From: Larix sibirica
Taxonomy: Eukaryota; Streptophyta; Pinopsida; Pinales; Pinaceae
Assembly: GCA_004151065.3 (NCBI GenBank)
Contig: NWUY0300011092.1
Coordinates: 28,044 to 61,545 of the forward strand
Direction of reading: 5' to 3'
Length of the DNA: 33,502 nt
Made by a program: the position numbers and the translations under genes. Shown piece by piece: positions 33,419 through 33,502 of this stretch. Within the stretch, counting starts at the first letter, position 1; each line of letters opens with the position of its first letter. The notes under the pieces were generated by a model that was not told where the DNA came from, made no database searches, and worked only from the letters and a program-made list of their open reading frames with translations.

Positions 33419-33502
33419 TTAAGATTTAATTAAATCAATTTAGTTTATGGTATATATGGGTAAAGAGGGATTAATTTTAGGAGTTAAAACACTTTATCTT
33501 TT

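Noticed and set aside
1-33502. CRISPR array, prokaryotic operon, organelle insertion or host protein-coding gene
   Set aside because: No regularly spaced repeats, no ribosome-binding-site-led gene series, no recognisable organelle gene, and every long frame is explained by a retroelement or has no motif.

Overview
This window looks like plant nuclear DNA from a large, repeat-rich genome. A gymnosperm-like genome is my inference from the mix of decayed Copia, Gypsy and L1-type elements with very few intact frames; I cannot fix the species. I found no host gene, tRNA, rRNA, CRISPR array or bacterial-type operon. Nearly everything I can recognise is a broken retrotransposon, and most open frames are pieces of degenerate polyproteins or their antisense shadows.

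Layout. 1-2994: AT-rich, probably the long terminal repeat of a minus-strand Gypsy element. About 3020-7450: a minus-strand Ty1/Copia element with gag, zinc knuckle, integrase, reverse transcriptase (RT), RNase H, polypurine tract and 3' LTR, full of stops. 7460-11310: mostly unassigned, with a minus-strand LTR/promoter-like stretch (8240-8740) and a diverged direct repeat with LTR-like sequence (9120-9760). About 11320-16895: LINE-1, a plus-strand L1-type element with endonuclease, RT, zinc-binding domain, RNase H, a long region after RNase H and a poly(A) tail, but no recognisable ORF1.

16896-22980: a direct duplication with a constant offset of about 3569 bases. Each copy holds the end of a Copia pol, its LTR, a spacer of about 640 bases and the first 120 or so bases of a Gypsy LTR; the second copy also keeps Copia integrase and the first half of RT. 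22864-26033: Gypsy 5' LTR, primer-binding-site-like sequence, gag, zinc knuckle and protease, cut off at the start of RT. About 26090-33375: LINE-2, close to full length, with ORF1 (DUF4283 plus CCHC knuckle), an ORF2 that overlaps ORF1 by 10 bases, and a region after RNase H with long open frames. A (TA)n microsatellite follows.

The history I read is nested insertion and decay. The Copia unit was already dead when it was duplicated, because the two copies share stop codons. The duplication includes the start of the Gypsy LTR, so it came after the Gypsy insertion. The only two ambiguous bases (N) lie at or near structural discontinuities, so an assembly misjoin must be excluded before the duplication is taken as biology. 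I see no convincing new biological system. The most interesting items are the duplication, the possible third coding region downstream of RNase H in both LINEs, and the ATG/TAA overlap between LINE-2 ORF1 and ORF2.
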